A stretch of DNA of 64,000 nt from positions 21,700,001 to 21,764,000 of the forward strand of contig NW_027478162.1 in NCBI RefSeq assembly GCF_051020975.1, written 5' to 3'. A program made the position numbers and the translations under genes. The DNA comes from Osmia lignaria lignaria. Its lineage: Eukaryota; Arthropoda; Insecta; Hymenoptera; Megachilidae. Below the pieces are notes generated by a model. It was given only the letters and a program-made list of their open reading frames with translations, ran no database searches and was not told the origin of the DNA. Numbering within the stretch: the stretch's first letter is position 1; the number at the start of each line of letters is the position of its first letter. Of this stretch, positions 48,086 to 60,643 are shown piece after piece.

Positions 48086-49051
48086 CCATAGCTCGCTTCG
48101 TTTCCGAGATATTTGCAGATTTATCTCAAGGCAAGGGGCCTGACGGACATATTTCGAGATATTTCTTCTTCTTGTTGTTCTTCTCCTGCACAGCTAAGCT
48201 GGAAGTGGCATTTACAGCTCGCAATACTGCAGAGTTATCTCAAAGAAAGGGGCCACGGTGTTTCTGTATCTCTATTATGTTGGTGCGGCTTCGGAACCTG
48301 TAAATATCTTGATATATCTCGAGAACTACGCATCTGATCAAAAAATATCATAGGACATAAAAAGTAGGAAACTTAATTCTCTACAAAAAAGGTCTCTTAA
48401 CATTTTACCATAGCTCGCTTCGTTTCCGAGATATTTGCAGATTTATCTCAAGGGAAGGGGCCTGACGGACAGATTTCGAGATATTTCTTCTTCTTGTTGT
48501 TCTTCTTCTGCACAGCTAAGCTGGAAGTGGCATTTGCGGCTCGCACTAGTGCAGAGTTATCTCAAAGAAAGGGGCCACGGTGTTTCTGTATCTCTATTAT
48601 GTTGGTGCGGCTTCGGAACTTTTAACTATCTCGATATATCTCGAAAACTACGCTTCTGATCAAAAAATATTATAGAACATAAATTGTAGGAAACATAATT
48701 CTCTACAAAAAAGGTCTCTTAACATTTTGCCATAGCTCGCTTCGTTTCCGAGATATTTGCAGATTTATCTCAAGGGAAGGGGCCTAACGGACATATTTCG
48801 AGATATTTCTTCTTCTTGTTGTTCTTCTTCTGCACAGCTAAACTGGAAGTGGCATTTCCAGCTCGCAATAGTGCAGAGTTATCTCAAAGAGAGGGGCCAC
48901 GGTGTTTCTGTATCTCTATTATGTTGGTGCGGCTTCGGAACTTTTAAATATCTTGATATATCTCGAGAGCTACGCGTCTGATCAAAAAATATCATAGAAC
49001 ATAAAAAGTAGGAAACATGATTCTTTACAAAAAAGGTCTCTTAACATTTTG
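48086..49051. repeat. Long repeated block, copy 1, part 1 (m150-m152)
   Basis: m150 has CAAGGCAAGG, CTTCTCCTGCAC, GGAACCTGTAAAT and CATAGGAC. m151 has GGACAGATTTCG, TTTTAACTATC and AATATTATAG. m152 has CTAAACTGG, TTTCCAGCTC and CTCGAGAGCTACGCGTC. The same three occur at 59678-60643, exactly 36 monomers (11,592 bp) downstream. Confidence 0.92.
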
Positions 49052-49373
49052 CCATAGCTCGCTTCGTTTCCGAGATATTTGCAGATTTATCTCAAGGGAA
49101 GTGGCCTGACGGACATATTTCGAGATATTTCTTCTTCTTGTTGTTCTTCTGCTGCACAGCTAAGCTGGAAGTGGCATTTGCGGCTCGCACTAGTGCAGAG
49201 TTATTTCAAAGAAAGGGGCCACGGTGTTTCTGTATCTCTATTATGTTGGTGCGGCTTCGGAACTTTTAAATATCTTGATATATCTCGAGAACTACGCATC
49301 TGATCAGAAAATATCATAGAAGATAAAAAGTAGGAAACTTAATTCTCTACAAAAAAGGTCTCTTAACATTTTG
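49052..49373. repeat. Monomer m153, missing from the second copy of the block
   Basis: m153 has AAGGGAAGTGG, TTCTGCTGCAC, GAGTTATTTC and the GATCAGAAAA...AAGATAAAAAG tail. m168, m169 and m198 are the same type except in their last third. In the second copy m188 is followed directly by the counterpart of m154. Confidence 0.88.
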
Positions 49374-50661
49374 CCATAGCTCGCTTCGTTTCCGAGATAT
49401 TTGCAGATTCAGCTCAAAGGAACTGGCCTGACGGACATATTTCGAGATATTTCTTCTTCTTGTTGTTCTTCCTCTGCACAGCTAAGCTGGAAGTGGCATT
49501 TGCAGCTCGCAATAGTGCAGAGTTATCTCAAAGAAAGGGGCCACGGTGTTTCTGTATCTCTATTATGTTGGTGCGGCTTCGGAACTTTTAAATATCTCGA
49601 TATATCTCGAAAACTACGCTTCTGATCAAAAAATATCATAGAACATAAATTGTAGGAAACATAATTCTCTACAAAAAAGGTCTCTTAACATTTTGTCATA
49701 GCTCGCTTCGTTTCCGAGATATTTGCAGATATATCTCAAGGGAAGGGGCCTGACGGACATATTTCGAGATATTTCTTCTTCTTGTTGTTCTTCTTCTGCA
49801 CAGCTAAGCTGGAAGTGGCATTTACAGCTCGCAATACTGCAGAGTTATCTCAAAGAAAGGGGCCACGGTGTTTCTGTATCCCTATTATGTTGGTGCGGCT
49901 TCGGAACTTTTAAATATCTCGATATATCTCGAAAACTACGCTTCTGATCAAAAAATATCATAGAACATAAATTGTAGGAAACATAATTCTCTACAAAAAA
50001 CGTCTCTTAACATTTTGCCATAGCTCGCTTCGTTTCCGAGATATTTGCAGATTCAGCTCAAAGGAACTGGCCTGACGGACATATTTCGAGATATTTCTTC
50101 TTCTTGTTGTTCTTCCTCTGCACAGCTAAGCTGGAAGTAGCATTTGCAGCTCGCAATAGTGCAGAGTTATCTCAAAGAAAGGGGCCACGGTGTTTCTGTA
50201 TCTCTATTATGTTGGTGCGGCTTTGGAACTTTTAAATATCTCGATATATCTCGAAAACTACGCTTCTGATCAAAAAATATCATAGAACATAAATTGTAGG
50301 AAACATAATTCTCTACAAAAAAGGTCTCTTAGCATTTTGCCATAGCTCGCTTCGTTTCCGAGATATTTGCAGATATATCTCAAGGGAAGGGGCCTGACGG
50401 ACATATTTCGAGATATGTCTTCTTCTTGTTGTTCTTCTTCTGCACAGCTAAGCTGGAAGTGGCATTTACAGCTCGCAATAGTGCAGAGTTAGCTCAAAGA
50501 AAGGGGCCACGGTGTTTCTGTATCTCTATTATGTTGGTGCGGCTTCGGAACTTTTAAATATCTTGATATATCTCGAGAACTACGCATCAGATCAAAAAAT
50601 ATCATAGAACATAAAAAGTAGGAAACTTAATTCTCTACAAAAAAGGTCTCTTAACATTTTG
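49374..50661. repeat. Long repeated block, copy 1, part 2 (m154-m157)
   Basis: m154 is TCAGCTC with a CGAAAAC tail, and m155 follows CATTTTGTCATAG and has ATACTGCAG. m156 has GGAAGTAGC, a stop in the usual frame, and GGCTTTGG. m157 follows CTTAGCATTTTG and has GAGATATGTC and the private GAGTTAGCTC. They match m189-m192 at an offset of 11,270 bp (35 monomers). Confidence 0.91.
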
Positions 50662-52593
50662 CCATAGCTCTCTTCGTTTCCGAGATATTTGCAGATTTAT
50701 CTCAAGGGAAGGGGCCTGACGGACATATTTCGAGATATTTCTTCTTCTTGATGTTCTTCTTCTGCACAGCTAAGCTGGAAGTGGCATTTGCAGCTCGCAA
50801 TAGTGCAGAGTTATCTCAAAGAAAGGGGCCACGGTGTTTCTGTATCTCTATTATGTTGGTGCGGCTTCGGAACTTTTAAATATCTTGATATATCTCGAGA
50901 ACTACGCATCAGATCAAAAAATATCATAGAACATAAAAAGTAGGAAACTTAATTCTCTACACAAAAGGTCTCTTAACATTTTGCCATAGCTCTCTTCGTT
51001 TCCGAGATATTTGCAGATTTATCTCAAGGGAAGGGGCCTGACGGACATATTTCGAGATATTTCTTCTTCTTGTTGTTCTTCTTCTGCACAGCTAAGCTGG
51101 AAGTGGCATTTACAGCTCGCAATACTGCAGAGTTATCTCAAAGAAAGGGGCCACGGTGTTTCTGTATCCCTATTATGTTGGTGCGGCTTCGGAACTTTTA
51201 AATATCTCGATATATCTCGAAAACTACGCTTCTGATCAAAAAATATCATAGAACATAAATTGTAGGAAACATAATTCTCTACAAAAAACGTCTCTTAACA
51301 TTTTGCCATAGCTCGCTTCGTTTCCGAGATATTTGCAGATTCAGCTCAAAGGAACTGGCCTGACGGACATATTTCGAGATATTTCTTCTTCTTGTTGTTC
51401 TTCTTCTGCACAGCTAAGCTGGAAGTGGCATTTGCAGCTCGCAATAGTGCAGAGTTATCTCAAAGAAAGGGGCCACGGTGTTTCTGTATCTCTATTATGT
51501 TGGTGCGGCTTCGGAACTTTTAAGTATCTTGATATATCTCGAGAACTACGCATCAGATCAAAAAATATCATAGAACATAAAAAGTAGGAAACTTAATTCT
51601 CTACAGAAAAGGTCTCTTAACATTTTGCCATAGCTCTCTTCGTTTCCGAGATATTTGCAGATTTATCTCAAGGGAAGGGGCCTGACGGACATATTTCCAG
51701 ATATTTCTTCTTCTTGTTGTTCTTCTTCTGCACAGCTAAGCTGGAAGTGGCATTTACAGCTCGCAATAGTGCAGAGTTATCTCAAAGAAAGGGGCCACGG
51801 TGTTTCTGTATCTCTATTATGTTGGTGCGGCTTCGGAACTTTTAAATATCTTGATATATCTCGAGAACTACGCATCAGATCAAAAAATATCATAGAACAT
51901 AAAAAGTAGGAAACTTAATTCTCTACAAAAAAGGTCTCTTAACATTTTGCCATAGCTCTCTTCGTTTCCGAGATATTTGCAGATTTATCTCAAGGGAAGG
52001 GGCCTGACGGACATATTTCCAGATATTTCTTCTTCTTGTTGTTCTTCTTCTGCACAGCTAAGCTGGAAGTGGCATTTACAGCTCGCAATAGTGCAGAGTT
52101 ATCTCAAAGAAAGGGGCCACGGTGTTTCTGTATCTCTATTATGTTGGTGCGGCTTCGGAACTTTTAAATATCTTGATATATCTCGAGAACTACGCATCAG
52201 ATCAAAAAATATCATAGAACATAAAAAGTAGGAAACTTAATTCTCTACAAAAAAGGTCTCTTAACATTTTGCCATAGCTCTCTTCGTTTCCGAGATATTT
52301 GCAGATTTATCTCAAGGGAAGGGGCCTGACGGACATATTTCGAGATATTTCTTCTTCTTGATGTTCTTCTTCTGCACAGCTAAGCTGGAAGTGGCATTTG
52401 CAGCTCGCAATAGTGCAGAGTTATCTCGAAGAAAGGGGCCACGGTGTTTCTGTATCTCTATTATGTTGGTGCGGCTTCGGAACTTTTAAATATCTTGATA
52501 TATCTCGAGAACTACGCATCTGATCAAAAAATATCATAGAACATAAAAAGTAGGAAACTTAGTTCTCTACAAAAAAGGTCTCTTAACATTTTG
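50662..52593. repeat. Monomers m158-m163, mostly absent from the second copy
   Basis: m158 has CATAGCTCTCTTCG and CTTGATGTTC. m159 resembles m155 and m160 is a TCAGCTC type. m161 and m162 are tandem copies with TTTCCAGATAT, and I saw no difference between them. m163 has CTTGATGTTC and TCTCGAAGAAAG and ends AACTTAGTTC. Only one monomer of the m161/m162 type (m193) is kept at the matching place near 61932. Confidence 0.88.
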
Positions 52594-54525
52594 CCATAGC
52601 TCTCTTCGTTTCCGAGATATTTGCAGATTTATCTCAAGGGAAGGGGCCTGACGGACATATTTCGAGATATTTCTTCTTCTTGATGTTCTTCTTCTGCACA
52701 GCTAAGCTGGAAGTGGCATTTGCAGCTCGCAATAGTGCAGAGTTATCTCGAAGAAAGGGGCCACGGTGTTTCTGTATCTCTATTATGTTGGTGCGGCTTC
52801 GGAACTTTTAAATATCTTGATATATCTCGAGAACTACGCATCTGATCAAAAAATATCATAGAACATAAAACATAGGAAACTTAATTCTCTACAAAAAAGG
52901 TCTCTCAACATTTTGCCATAGCTCCCTTCGTTTCCGAGATATTTGCAGATATATCTCAAGGGAAGGGGCCTGACGGACATATTTCGAGATATGTCTTCTT
53001 CTTGTTGTTCTTCTTCTGCACAGCTAAGCTGGAAGTGGCATTTACAGCTCGCAATAGTGCAGAGTTATCTCAAAGAAAGGGGCCACGGTGTTTCTGTATC
53101 TCTATTATGTTGGTGCGGCTTCGGAACTTTTAAATATCTTGATATATCTCGAGAACTACGCATCAGATCAAAAAATATCATAGAACATAAAAAGTAGGAA
53201 ACTTAATTCTCTACAAAAAAGGTCTCTTAACATTTTGCCATAGCTCTCTTCGTTTCCGAGATATTTGCAGATTTATCTCAAGGGAAGGGGCCTGACGGAC
53301 ATATTTCGAGATATTTCTTCTTCTTGATGTTCTTCTTCTGCACAGCTAAGCTGGAAGTGGCATTTGCAGCTCGCAATAGTGCAGAGTTATCTCAAAGAAA
53401 GGGGCCACGGTGTTTCTGTATCTCTATTATGTTGGTGCGGCTTCGGAACTTTTAAATATCTCGATATATCTCGAAAACTACGCTTCTGATCAAAAAATAT
53501 CATAGAAGATAAAAAGTAGGAAACTTAATTCTCTACAAAAAAGGTCCCTTAACATTTTGCGATAACTCGCTTCGTTTCCGAGATATTTGCAGATTCAGCT
53601 CAAAGGAACTGGCCTGACGGACATATTTCGAGATATTTCTTCTTCTTGTTGTTCTTCCTCTGCACAGCTAAGCTGGAAGTGGCATTTGCAGCTCGCAATA
53701 GTGCAGAGTTATCTCAAAGAAAGGGGCCACGGTGTTTCTGTATCTCTATTATGTTGGTGCGGCTTCGGAACTTTTAAATATCTCGATATATCTCGAAAAC
53801 TACGCTTCTGATCAAAAAATATCATAGAACATAAAAAGTAGGAAACATAATTCTCTACAAAAAAGGTCTCTTAACATTTTGCCATAGCTCGCTTCGTTTC
53901 CGAGATATTTGCAGATTTATCTCAAGGGAAGTGGCCTGACGGACATATTTCGAGATATTTCTTCTTCTTGTTGTTCTTCTGCTGCACAGCTAAGCTGGAA
54001 GTGGCATTTGCGGCTCGCACTAGTGCAGAGTTATTTCAAAGAAAGGGGCCACGGTGTTTCTGTATCTCTATTATGTTGGTGCGGCTTCGGAACTTTAAAA
54101 TATCTTGATATATCTCGAGAACTACGCTTCTGATCAAAAAATATCATAGAACATAAAAAGTAGGAAACATAATTCTCTACAAAAAAGGTCTCTTAACATT
54201 TTGCCATAGCTCGCTTCGTTTCCGAGATATTTGCAGATTTATCTCAAGGGAAGTGGCCTGACGGACATATTTCGAGATATTTCTTCTTCTTGTTGTTCTT
54301 CTGCTGCACAGCTAAGCTGGAAGTGGCATTTGCGGCTCGCACTAGTGCAGAGTTATTTCAAAGAAAGGGGCCACGGTGTTTCTGTATCTCTATTATGTTG
54401 GTGCGGCTTCGGAACTTTAAAATATCTTGATATATCTCGAGAACTACCCATCTGATCAGAAAATATCATAGAAGATAAAAAGTAGGAAACTTAATTCTCT
54501 ACAAAAAAGGTCTCTTAACATTTTG
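52594..54525. repeat. Long repeated block, copy 1, part 3 (m164-m169)
   Basis: m164 has CTTGATGTTC, TCTCGAAGAAAG and ACATAAAACATAGG. m165 has CATAGCTCCCTTCG and GAGATATGTC. m166 has CTTGATGTTC and ends GGTCCCTTAAC, then GCGATAACTCG leads into m167. m168 and m169 are near-identical (GGAAGTGG, TTCTGCTGCAC, AACTTTAAAATATC); m169 has the private CTACCCATC. The order recurs from 62254, offset 9,660 bp (30 monomers). Confidence 0.92.
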
Positions 54526-56135
54526 CCATAACTCGCTTCGTTTCCGAGATATTTGCAGATTCAGCTCAAAGGAACTGGCCTGACGGACATATTTCGAGAT
54601 ATTTCTTCTTCTTGTTGTTCTTCCTCTGTACAGCTAAGCTGGAAGTGGCATTTGCAGCTCGCAATAGTGCAGAGTTATCTCAAAGAAAGGGGCCACGGTG
54701 TTTCTGTATCTCTATTATGTTGGTGCGGCTTCGGAACTTTTAAATATCTCGATATATCTCGAAACCTACGCTTCTGATCAAAAAATATCATAGAACATAA
54801 AAAGTAGGAAACATAATTCTCTACAAAAAAGGTCTCTTAACATTTTGCCATAGCTCGCTTCGTTTCCGAGATATTTGCAGATTTATCTCAAGGGAAGGGG
54901 CCTAACGGACATATTTCGAGATATTTCTTCTTCTTGTTGTTCTTCTTCTGCACAGCTAAACTGGAAGTGGCATTTCCAGCTCGCAATAGTGCAGAGTTAT
55001 CTCAAAGAGAGGGGCCACGGTGTTTCTGTATCTCTATTATGTTGGTGCGGCTTCGGAACTTTTAAATATCTTGATATATCTCGAGAGCTACGCGTCTGAT
55101 CAAAAAATATCATAGAACATAAAAAGTAGGAAACATAATTCTCTACAAAAAAGGTCTCTTAACATTTTGCCATAGCTCGCTTCGTTTCCGAGATATTTGC
55201 AGATTTATCTCAAGGGAAGGGGCCTAACGGACATATTTCGAGATATTTCTTCTTCTTGTTGTTCTTCTTCTGCACAGCTAAACTGGAAGTGGCATTTCCA
55301 GCTCGCAATAGTGCAGAGTTATCTCAAAGAGAGGGGCCACGGTGTTTCTGTATCTCTATTATGTTGGTGCGGCTTCGGAACTTTTAAATATCTTGATATA
55401 TCTCGAGAGCTACGCGTCTGATCAAAAAATATCATAGAACATGAAAAGTAGGAAACATAATTCTCTACAAAAAAGGTCTCTTAACATTTTGCCATAGCTC
55501 GCTTCGTTTCCGAGATATTTGCAGATTTATCTCAAGGGAAGTGGCCTGACGGACATATTTCGAGATATTTCTTCTTCTTGTTGTTCTTCTTCTGCACAGC
55601 TAAGCTGGAAGTGGCATTTGCGGCTCGCACTAGTGCAGAGTTATCTCAAAGAAAGGGGCCACGGTGTTTCTGTATCTCTATTATGTTGGTGCGGCTTCGG
55701 AACTTTTAAATATCTTGATATATCTCGAGAACTACGCATCTGATCAGAAAATATCATAGAAGATAAAAAGTAGGAAACTTAATTCTCTACAAAAAACGTC
55801 TCTTAACATTTTGCCATAGCTCGCTTCGTTTCCGAGATATTTGCAGATTTATCTCAAGGTAAGGGGCCTGACGGACATATTTCGAGATATTTCTTCTTCT
55901 TGTTGTTCTTCTTCTGCACAGCTAAGCTGGAAGTGGCATTCACAGCTCGCAATAGTGCATAGTTATCTGAAAGAAAGGGGCCACGGTGTTTCTGTATCTC
56001 TATTATGTTGGTGCGGCTTCGGAACTTTTAAATATCTTCATATATCTCGAGAACTACGCATCTGATCAAAAAATATCATAGAACATAAAAAGTAGGAAAC
56101 TCAATTCTCTACAAAAAAGGTCTCTTAACATTTTG
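54526..56135. repeat. Monomers m170-m174, first copy of the m178-m183 group
   Basis: m170 is TCAGCTC with CTCTGTACAGC and CGAAACCTACGC. m171 and m172 are tandem copies with CTAAACTGG and CTCGAGAGCTACGCGTC. m173 has AAGGGAAGTGG. m174 has CAAGGTAAGG, GGCATTCACAGC, GTGCATAGTTATCTGAAAG and ATCTTCATAT. Similar monomers follow at 57102-59033 with two extra copies of the m171 type. Confidence 0.88.
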
Positions 56136-57101
56136 CAATAGCTCGCTTCGTTTCCGAGATATTTGCAGATTTATCTCAAGGGAAGGGGCCTGACGGACAT
56201 ATTTCGAGATATTTCTTCTTCTTGTTGTTCTTCTTCTGCACAGCTAAGCTGGAAGTGGCATTTGCGGCTCGCACTAGTGCAGAGTTATCTCAAAGAAAGG
56301 GGCCACGGTGTTTCTGTATCTCTATTATGTTGGTGCTGCTTCGGAACTTTTAAATATCTCGATATATCTCGAAAACTACGCTTCTGATCAAAAAATATCA
56401 TAGAACATAAATTGTAGGAAACATAATTCTCTACAAAAAACGTCTCTTAACATTTTGCCATAGCTCGCTTCGTTTCCGAGATATTTGCAGATTTATCTCA
56501 AGGGAAGGGGCCTAACGGACATATTTCGAGATATTTCTTCTTCTTGTTGTTCTTCTTCTGCACAGCTAAGCTGGAAGTGGCATTTGCGGCTCGCACTAGT
56601 GCAGAGTTATCTCAAAGAAAGGGGCCACGGTGTTTCTGTATCTCTATTATGTTGGTGCGGCTTTGGAACTTTTAAATATCTCGATATATCTCGAAAACTA
56701 CGCTTCTGATCAAAAAATATCATAGAACATAAATTGTAGGAAACATAATTCTCTACAAAAAAGGTCTCTTAACATTTTGCCATAGCTCGCTTCGTTTCCG
56801 AGATATTTGAAGATATATCTCAAGGGAAGGGGCCTGACGGACATATTTCGAGATATTTCTTCTTCTTGTTGTTCTTCTCCTGCACAGCTAAGCTGGAAGT
56901 GGCATTTACAGCTCGCAATACTGCAGAGTTATCTCAAAGAAAGGGGCCACGGTGTTTCTGTATCTCTATTATGTTGGTGCGGCTTCGGAACTTTTAAATA
57001 TCTTGATATATCTCGAGAACTACGCATCTGATCAGAAAATATCATAGAAGATAAAAAGTAGGAAACTTAATTCTCTACAAAAAAGGTCTCTTAACATTTT
57101 G
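56136..57101. repeat. Three-monomer block, copy 1 (m175-m177)
   Basis: m175 follows TTTTGCAATAG and has GGTGCTGCTTC. m176 has CCTAACGG with GCGGCTCGCACT and GGCTTTGG. m177 has TTGAAGATATATC, CTTCTCCTGCAC and ATACTGCAG. They match m184-m186 at an offset of 2,898 bp (9 monomers), although m186 starts TTGCAGATATATC and has GGAACCTGTAAAT. Confidence 0.88.
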
Positions 57102-57423
57102 CCATAGCTCGCTTCGTTTCCGAGATATTTGCAGATTCAGCTCAAAGGAACTGGCCTGACGGACATATTTCGAGATATTTCTTCTTCTTGTTGTTCTTCC
57201 TCTGCACAGCTAAGCTGGAAGTGGCATTTGCAGCTCGCAATAGTGCAGAGTTATCTCAAAGAAAGGGGCCACGGTGTTTCTGTATCTCTATTATGTTGGT
57301 GCGGCTTCGGAACTTTTAAATATCTCGATATATCTCGAAAACTACGCTTCTGATCAAAAAATATCATAGAACATAAAAAGTAGGATACATAATTCTCTAC
57401 AAAAAAGGTCTCTTAACATTTTG
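57102..57423. repeat. Monomer m178
   Basis: A TCAGCTC 5' module with GCAGCTCGCAAT and the CGAAAAC 3' half, followed by ATAAAAAGTAGGATACATAATT. It corresponds to m170 in the preceding group. Confidence 0.85.
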
Positions 57424-58711
57424 CCATAGCTCGCTTCGTTTCCGAGATATTTGCAGATTTATCTCAAGGGAAGGGGCCTAACGGACATATTTCGAGATAT
57501 TTCTTCTTCTTGTTGTTCTTCTTCTGCACAGCTAAACTGGAAGTGGCATTTCCAGCTCGCAATAGTGCAGAGTTATCTCAAAGAGAGGGGCCACGGTGTC
57601 TCTGTATCTCTATTATGTTGGTGCGGCTTCGGAACTTTTAAATATCTTGATATATCTCGAGAGCTACGCGTCTGATCAAAAAATATCATAGAACATAAAA
57701 AGTAGGAAACATAATTCTCTACAAAAAAGGTCTCTTAACATTTTGCCATAGCTCGCTTCGTTTCCGAGATATTTGCAGATTTATCTCAAGGGAAGGGGCC
57801 TAACGGACATATTTCGAGATATTTCTTCTTCTTGTTGTTCTTCTTCTGCACAGCTAAACTGGAAGTGGCATTTCCAGCTCGCAATAGTGCAGAGTTATCT
57901 CAAAGAGAGGGGCCACGGTGTCTCTGTATCTCTATTATGTTGGTGCGGCTTCGGAACTTTTAAATATCTTGATATATCTCGAGAGCTACGCGTCTGATCA
58001 AAAAATATCATAGAACATAAAAAGTAGGAAACATAATTCTCTACAAAAAAGGTCTCTTAACATTTTGCCATAGCTCGCTTCGTTTCCGAGATATTTGCAG
58101 ATTTATCTCAAGGGAAGGGGCCTAACGGACATATTTCGAGATATTTCTTCTTCTTGTTGTTCTTCTTCTGCACAGCTAAACTGGAAGTGGCATTTCCAGC
58201 TCGCAATAGTGCAGAGTTATCTCAAAGAGAGGGGCCACGGTGTTTCTGTATCTCTATTATGTTGGTGCGGCTTCGGAACTTTTAAATATCTTGATATATC
58301 TCGAGAGCTACTCGTCTGATCAAAAAATATCATAGAACATAAAAAGTAGGAAACATAATTCTCTACAAAAAAGGTCTCTTAACATTTTGCCATAGCTCGC
58401 TTCGTTTCCGAGATATTTGCAGATTTATCTCAAGGGAAGGGGCCTAACGGACATATTTCGAGATATTTCTTCTTCTTGTTGTTCTTCTTCTGCACAGCTA
58501 AACTGGAAGTGGCATTTCCAGCTCGCAATAGTGCAGAGTTATCTCAAAGAGAGGGGCCACGGTGTTTCTGTATCTCTATTATGTTGGTGCGGCTTCGGAA
58601 CTTTTAAATATCTTGATATATCTCGAGAGCTACGCGTCTGATCAAAAAATATCATAGAACATGAAAAGTAGGAAACATAATTCTCTACAAAAAAGGTCTC
58701 TTAACATTTTG
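57424..58711. repeat. Run of four near-identical monomers (m179-m182)
   Basis: All four carry CCTAACGG, CTAAACTGG, TTTCCAGCTC, GAGAGGGG and CTCGAGAGCTACGCGTC. m179 and m180 share GGTGTCTCTG, m181 has GCTACTCGTC, and m182 ends ACATGAAAAG like m172. The same type occurs twice at m171-m172, so this run has expanded from two to four. Confidence 0.93.
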
Positions 58712-59033
58712 CCATAGATCGCTTCGTTTCCGAGATATTTGCAGATTTATCTCAAGGGAAGTGGCCTGACGGACATATTTCGAGATATTTCTTCTTCTTG
58801 TTGTTCTTCTTCTGCACAGCTAAGCTGGAAGTGGCATTCACAGCTCGCAATAGTGCATAGTTATCTGAAAGAAAGGGGCCACGGTGTTTCTGTATCTCTA
58901 TTATGTTGGTGCGGCTTCGGAACTTTTAAATATCTTCATATATCTCGAGAACTACGCATCTGATCAAAAAATATCATAGAACATAAAAAGTAGGAAACTC
59001 AATTCTCTACAAAAAAGGTCTCTTAACATTTTG
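58712..59033. repeat. Fusion monomer m183
   Basis: The first third matches m173 (AAGGGAAGTGGCC) and the rest matches m174 (GGCATTCACAGC, GTGCATAGTTATCTGAAAG, ATCTTCATAT). It is preceded by the m182 type (compare m172) and followed by m184 (compare m175). One in-register crossover between neighbours of types m173 and m174, removing one monomer, explains it. The crossover lies between phase 52 and about phase 130. The left junction has the private CATAGATCGC. Confidence 0.92.
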
Positions 59034-59677
59034 CAATAGCTCGCTTCGTTTCCGAGATATTTGCAGATTTATCTCAAGGGAAGGGGCCTGACGGACATAT
59101 TTCGAGATATTTCTTCTTCTTGTTGTTCTTCTTCTGCACAGCTAAGCTGGAAGTGGCATTTGCGGCTCGCACTAGTGCAGAGTTATCTCAAAGAAAGGGG
59201 CCACGGTGTTTCTGTATCTCTATTATGTTGGTGCTGCTTCGGAACTTTTAAATATCTCGATATATCTCGAAAACTACGCTTCTGATCAAAAAATATCATA
59301 GAACATAAATTGTAGGAAACATAATTCTCTACAAAAAACGTCTCTTGACATTTTGCCATAGCTCGCTTCGTTTCCGAGATATTTGCAGATTTATCTCAAG
59401 GGAAGGGGCCTAACGGACATATTTCGAGATATTTCTTCTTCTTGTTGTTCTTCTTCTGCACAGCTAAGCTGGAAGTGGCATTTGCGGCTCGCACTAGTGC
59501 AGAGTTATCTCAAAGAAAGGGGCCACGGTGTTTCTGTATCTCTATTATGTTGGTGCGGCTTCGGAACTTTTAAATATCTCGATATATCTCGAAAACTACG
59601 CTTCTGATCAAAAAATATCATAGAACATAAATTGTAGGAAACATAATTCTCTACAAAAAAGGTCTCTTAACATTTTG
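59034..59677. repeat. Copy 2 of the m175-m176 pair (m184-m185)
   Basis: m184 follows TTTTGCAATAG and has GGTGCTGCTTC as in m175, and ends CTCTTGACATT. m185 has CCTAACGG with GCGGCTCGCACT as in m176, but GGCTTCGG where m176 has GGCTTTGG. The next monomer, m186, is the third member of this block and also opens the long block's second copy. Confidence 0.88.
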
Positions 59678-60643
59678 CCATAGCTCGCTTCGTTTCCGAG
59701 ATATTTGCAGATATATCTCAAGGGAAGGGGCCTGACGGACATATTTCGAGATATTTCTTCTTCTTGTTGTTCTTCTCCTGCACAGCTAAGCTGGAAGTGG
59801 CATTTACAGCTCGCAATACTGCAGAGTTATCTCAAAGAAAGGGGCCACGGTGTTTCTGTATCTCTATTATGTTGGTGCGGCTTCGGAACCTGTAAATATC
59901 TTGATATATCTCGAGAACTACGCATCTGATCAAAAAATATCATAGGACATAAAAAGTAGGAAACTTAATTCTCTACAAAAAAGGTCTCTTAACATTTTAC
60001 CATAGCTCGCTTCGTTTCCGAGATATTTGCAGATTTATCTCAAGGGAAGGGGCCTGACGGACAGATTTCGAGATATTTCTTCTTCTTGTTGTTCTTCTTC
60101 TGCACAGCTAAGCTGGAAGTGGCATTTGCGGCTCGCACTAGTGCAGAGTTATCTCAAAGAAAGGAGCCACGGTGTTTCTGTATCTCTATTATGTTGGTGC
60201 GGCTTCGGAACTTTTAACTATCTCGATATATCTCGAAAACTACGCTTCTGATCAAAAAATATTATAGAACATAAATTGTAGGAAACATAATTCTCTACAA
60301 AAAAGGTCTCTTAACATTTTGCCATAGCTCGCTTCGTTTCCGAGATATTTGCAGATTTATCTCAAGGGAAGGGGCCTAACGGACATATTTCGAGATATTT
60401 CTTCTTCTTGTTGTTCTTCTTCTGCACAGCTAAACTGGAAGTGGCATTTCCAGCTCGCAATAGTGCAGAGTTATCTCAAAGAGAGGGGCCACGGTGTTTC
60501 TGTATCTCTATTATGTTGGTGCGGCTTCGGAACTTTTAAATATCTTGATATATCTCGAGAGCTACGCGTCTGATCAAAAAATATCATAGAACATAAAAAG
60601 TAGGAAACATGATTCTCTACAAAAAAGGTCTCTTAACATTTTG
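59678..60643. repeat. Long repeated block, copy 2, part 1 (m186-m188)
   Basis: It matches m150-m152: GGAACCTGTAAAT with CATAGGAC, GGACAGATTTCG with TTTTAACTATC, and CTCGAGAGCTACGCGTC. m186 starts CAGATATATCTCAAGGGAAG where m150 has CAGATTTATCTCAAGGCAAG. m187 adds AAAGGAGCC. The tail GGAAACATGATTC is shared with m152. Confidence 0.92.
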
